A program made the translations under genes and the position numbers. A stretch of DNA of 64,000 nucleotides from Bosea sp. OAE506 (GTDB lineage: Bacteria > Pseudomonadota > Alphaproteobacteria > Rhizobiales > Beijerinckiaceae). The stretch lies in NCBI RefSeq assembly GCF_040546595.1, contig NZ_JBEPOB010000001.1, positions 1,613,001 through 1,677,000 of the forward strand, given 5' to 3'. Numbering within the stretch: position 1 is the first letter of the stretch; each line of letters opens with the position of its first letter. Positions 61,205 through 64,000 of the stretch are shown piece by piece. The notes beneath the pieces are model-generated. The model had not been told where the DNA came from. It saw only the letters and a list, made by a program, of their open reading frames with translations, and did no database searches.

Positions 61205-62521
61205 TCAGCGTTCCCGGAAGGCGCGCCCGGCCTGCTCGACGAGCGGTCGCAGGAGATAGTCGAGCGCCGAGCGATCCTGCGTCTTGATAAAGGCCTGGAT
61301 CGGCATGCCGGGCACCAGCTTCAAGTCCTGCAGCTGCCGGATCTCGCTTTCGGGCAGGGCGATGCGGGCGGTGAAATAGCTGAGCCCGGTCTGGGGCTCG
61401 CGGGTGAGGTCGGCGCCGATGCGCACCAGTCGCCCGCGCAGGTCCGGCGTCGTGCGCTGGTTGCCGGCCAGCACGCGGACCACCGCGTCCTGCCCGGGAA
61501 CGAGCTGGTCGATATCGGTCGGCAGGACGCGGACGTCGGCGACGAGCGCCTCGTCATGCGGGACGAGCGACATCAGCGTCTCGCCGGCGGCCACGACGCC
61601 GCCGACGGTGAAGACCGTGAGCTGGTGGACGAGGCCCGAGATCGGCGCGCGGATCTCGACGCGGGCGAGCTGGTCCTCCGCCGCAACGCGGCGCTCGCGC
61701 AATTCGGCGAGCTTGCCCTGGGTGTCGCGCAGGTCGCCCAGGACCTGGGTCCGCATGTCCTGGTCGAGCTGGAGGATCTGCAGCTCGACCTCGGCCACCT
61801 TGCCACGGACGCGCGCGCGCTCGGCCACCAGCTGCCCGCGTTCCCCGGCGACGCGCGTCTGGTCGCGCTGCAGGGCCGTGTAGCGCTGCATCGAGGTCAG
61901 GTTCTGCCGAAAGAGCTGGGCGACGCCGCGCAGCTCCTCCGCGATCAGCAGCTCCTCTTTTTCCTTGGTTGCGATCTGGACCGAGATCCCTTGCGATTCC
62001 TCGGCGAACTGGGCGGCGCGCTCGCGCAGCTGGGCCTTCTGCCCCTCGCGGGAGCGGGTGCGGGCGTCGATCAGCTTCGCCTCGCCGGCGAGGGCCCGCT
62101 CGACGGTCGCATCGGTGCGCCGTGCCAGCAGGTCGGTCGGAAAGGTGATCGCGGCCTGGCCGTCGCGCTCGGCAAGAAGGCGCGCTTCCCGGGCCGCCAG
62201 CTCGTCGATCTGGGAGCGGACGATGCCGAGATTGGCGCGGGTCAGCGTGTCGTCGAGGCGCAGCAGCACGTCGCCGGAGGCGACCGTCTGGCCCTCGGTG
62301 ACGAGGATCTGGCCGACGACCCCGCCACTGGGATGCTGGACCCGACGAAGGCTGCCCTCGACCACGACCTGGCCTGTGGCAAGCACGGCGCCCGAGAGGT
62401 TCACTGCCCAGGCCCAGCCGCCGATGCCGAACAGGAAGATGGCGACGCTGATCACCGCTACGCGGTTGAGCCGCGCGAGGCTGGCCTGAACCTGGGGGAG
62501 CCTGGGGGCGTCCGGCTTCAT
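61205..62521 (-). CDS. HlyD-family type I secretion adaptor
   Basis: 438 residues. One transmembrane helix at about 19-42 (NRVAVISVAIFLFGIGGWAWA), lipoyl half-motifs (GGVVGQILVTEGQTVASGDVLL), a long coiled coil (about 100-270) and a periplasmic beta-barrel. It bridges the inner-membrane ABC transporter to TolC, which is not in the window. The ATG at 62521 is one base after the ABC stop (TGACATG), indicating coupling. Transcribed towards the giant protein gene. Confidence 0.9.
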   Translation of the reverse strand: MKPDAPRLPQVQASLARLNRVAVISVAIFLFGIGGWAWAVNLSGAVLATGQVVVEGSLRRVQHPSGGVVGQILVTEGQTVASGDVLLRLDDTLTRANLGIVRSQIDELAAREARLLAERDGQAAITFPTDLLARRTDATVERALAGEAKLIDARTRSREGQKAQLRERAAQFAEESQGISVQIATKEKEELLIAEELRGVAQLFRQNLTSMQRYTALQRDQTRVAGERGQLVAERARVRGKVAEVELQILQLDQDMRTQVLGDLRDTQGKLAELRERRVAAEDQLARVEIRAPISGLVHQLTVFTVGGVVAAGETLMSLVPHDEALVADVRVLPTDIDQLVPGQDAVVRVLAGNQRTTPDLRGRLVRIGADLTREPQTGLSYFTARIALPESEIRQLQDLKLVPGMPIQAFIKTQDRSALDYLLRPLVEQAGRAFRER

Positions 62522-62522
62522 G

Positions 62523-64000
62523 TCAGGCAACCTCGCTGCGGCGCTCGGCGGGGCGGATGTCGCCCGCGGCCGGGGCCGGTGCCAGGATCTTGCGCAGCAC
62601 CTCGTCGCGGGGGCCGAACGCGAGCTGCGTGCCCTGGCCCAGATAGAGCACATGGTCGCACACGACCACGGCGGCGGGACGGTGCGCGATGGCGATGACG
62701 ATGCCGCCGCGCGTCTTCACCGAGAGGATGGCCTGGGTCAGCGCCGCCTCGCCCTCGCGGTCGAGATTGGCGTTGGGTTCGTCGAGCACGACGAAGAAGG
62801 GATCGCCGTAGAGCGCCCTCGCCAGGGCGACGCGCTGGCGCTGGCCGCCCGACAGCGTGACGCCGCCTTCGCCGATGACCGTGTCGTAGCCTCCGGGCAG
62901 CCGCAGCACCATCTCATGCGCGCCGGCGGCCTTCGCCGCGGCGACCACCGCCGCGGAATCGGGCTCGACTGCCATGCGCGCGATGTTCTCGGCGATCGTG
63001 CCGTCGAACAGGCTGACCTCCTGCGGCAGGTAATCGACATGGCGCGCGAGAGCCACCGGCTCCCAATGGTCGATCAGCGCACCGTCGAGCCGCACAGCTC
63101 CACGGGCGGCCGGCCAGGCGCCGACGAGGACGCGGGCGAGCGAGCTCTTGCCCGCGGCGCTGGGGCCGATGATGCCGAGCGCCTCCCCGGCGTTGAGCCC
63201 GAAGGCGATCTGCTGCAGCAGGGCCCCCATCGCACCCGGAGCCGCCACGACGAGGTTCTCGACGGTGAGGGAGCGGGTGGGGGCGGGCAGCTCAGTGGTC
63301 TCGCCCGGGGCCTGGATGGCTCCGAAAAGGCGCCGGAGCCGATCGATGGCCTGACGCGCATTGGTGAAGCCGTTCCAGCTTCCGATCGCCGATTCCACCG
63401 GCGACAGGGCGCGGCCGATCATGATCGAGCAGGCGATCACGGATCCTGCGGTCATGTCCCCGATGACGACGAGGTAGGCGCCAAGCCCCAGTACCAGCGA
63501 CTGGATCAGCATGCGAAGGGTCCGCGAGGCGCTGGCGAAACCGCCGATCGTGTCGCTGGTGCGCTGCATGGCGTAGAGATAACGCCGGTTGACCGTCAGC
63601 CAGCGCTCGCGCAGGGCGGTGGTCATGCCCAGCGCCTTGACCGAGGTGGCGTTCAGCCGCGCGGCCTCGATGAGGGCATGCCGGCCTGCGGTCACGCGCA
63701 TCGTTTCGCGCTGGCCGTCGCGCCCGGTCAGTTCCGTCAGCACCGTCAGGCCGATCAGCAGCAGCGCGCTGAAGATCGCAGCCGTTCCTATCAGCGGGTG
63801 GATCAGGAAGCAGACCGCGACGAAAACGAGGATCCACGGCATGTCGAAGATCGCGGCAGGGCCCGGCCCCGAGAGGAAGGCGCGGATCATGTCGAGGTCG
63901 CGCAGCGGCTGCCCGCTTTCACCGGGCGGACGGTTCTGCCGTGCCAGCAGAATGACGGCGCCGTGGATCGGCCCCGCCAGCCGTTCGTCGAGCAGCCGGC
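62523..64000 (-). CDS. Type I secretion ABC permease/ATPase (PrsD/AprD-like), C-terminal part
   Basis: At least 492 residues; the N-terminus lies beyond position 64000. Transmembrane domain with DLDMIRAFLSGPGPAAIFDMPW, ATPase with Walker A GPSAAGKS, LSGGQRQRVALARAL and Walker B FFVVLDEPNANLD. Substrate is almost certainly the adjacent RTX protein. Confidence 0.92.
   Translation of the reverse strand, partial: RLLDERLAGPIHGAVILLARQNRPPGESGQPLRDLDMIRAFLSGPGPAAIFDMPWILVFVAVCFLIHPLIGTAAIFSALLLIGLTVLTELTGRDGQRETMRVTAGRHALIEAARLNATSVKALGMTTALRERWLTVNRRYLYAMQRTSDTIGGFASASRTLRMLIQSLVLGLGAYLVVIGDMTAGSVIACSIMIGRALSPVESAIGSWNGFTNARQAIDRLRRLFGAIQAPGETTELPAPTRSLTVENLVVAAPGAMGALLQQIAFGLNAGEALGIIGPSAAGKSSLARVLVGAWPAARGAVRLDGALIDHWEPVALARHVDYLPQEVSLFDGTIAENIARMAVEPDSAAVVAAAKAAGAHEMVLRLPGGYDTVIGEGGVTLSGGQRQRVALARALYGDPFFVVLDEPNANLDREGEAALTQAILSVKTRGGIVIAIAHRPAAVVVCDHVLYLGQGTQLAFGPRDEVLRKILAPAPAAGDIRPAERRSEVA

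Overview
The window is GC-rich, densely coded bacterial chromosome. It looks like an alphaproteobacterium of the order Hyphomicrobiales, perhaps Bosea or a close relative. Three things support this: an F1-only ATP synthase operon (atpHAGDC, without the Fo genes) directly after priA, an ethylmalonyl-CoA mutase, and a neighbouring DUF1178, grxC and comF group. The order-level call is well supported; the genus is a guess.

Layout. 1-3.6 kb: start of uronate isomerase uxaC (cut by the window edge), a divergent FCD-type GntR regulator, an amidase and a DUF4337 membrane protein. 3.7-12.7 kb: xerC, a small secreted protein, priA and atpHAGDC, ending in a clear intrinsic terminator. 12.7-18 kb: a VOC protein, the proline-catabolic pair putA and divergent Lrp-type regulator, and a TerC-family protein. 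18-21 kb: a NitT/TauT-type ABC importer. 21-31 kb: a J-domain protein, bolA, a VapBC-type toxin-antitoxin pair, an MFS transporter, an SCPx-like thiolase, two DMT transporters, a D,D-carboxypeptidase, a His-rich CobW GTPase and a GNAT-fold protein. 31-40.4 kb: an acyl-CoA synthetase, a 51-residue membrane microprotein, ethylmalonyl-CoA mutase, an aldose-epimerase-like protein, a DUF4892/OmpA protein, DUF1178, grxC, comF and an old yellow enzyme. A tRNA-Glu(CTC) with its own promoter and terminator follows at 40.5 kb.

40.7-49.8 kb is one coherent catabolic unit on the minus strand: a polyamine-type ABC importer (ATPase, binding protein, two permeases) interleaved with two DAO-family FAD oxidases, a haloacid-dehalogenase-like hydrolase and RidA. 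A LysR gene diverges from it and has a T-N11-A palindrome over its own start codon. Uptake of an amine or amino acid, flavin oxidation to an imine and hydrolysis by RidA is the natural reading; the substrate is unknown.

49.9-64 kb holds the most striking system: a type I secretion ABC transporter (running off the window), its HlyD-type adaptor, and a giant cadherin/RTX repeat protein of about 3650 residues read on the minus strand. The giant gene is split by a single-base frameshift near 59.97 kb. It is either a sequence error, a phase-variant/OFF allele, or a young pseudogene. Its repeat architecture shows nested duplications, including an alternating A/B array of dystroglycan-type domains.

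REP-like nested palindromes bounded by CGTCA and TGACG lie in three intergenic gaps (atpD-atpC, binding protein-ATPase at 19.3 kb, and 44.3 kb).
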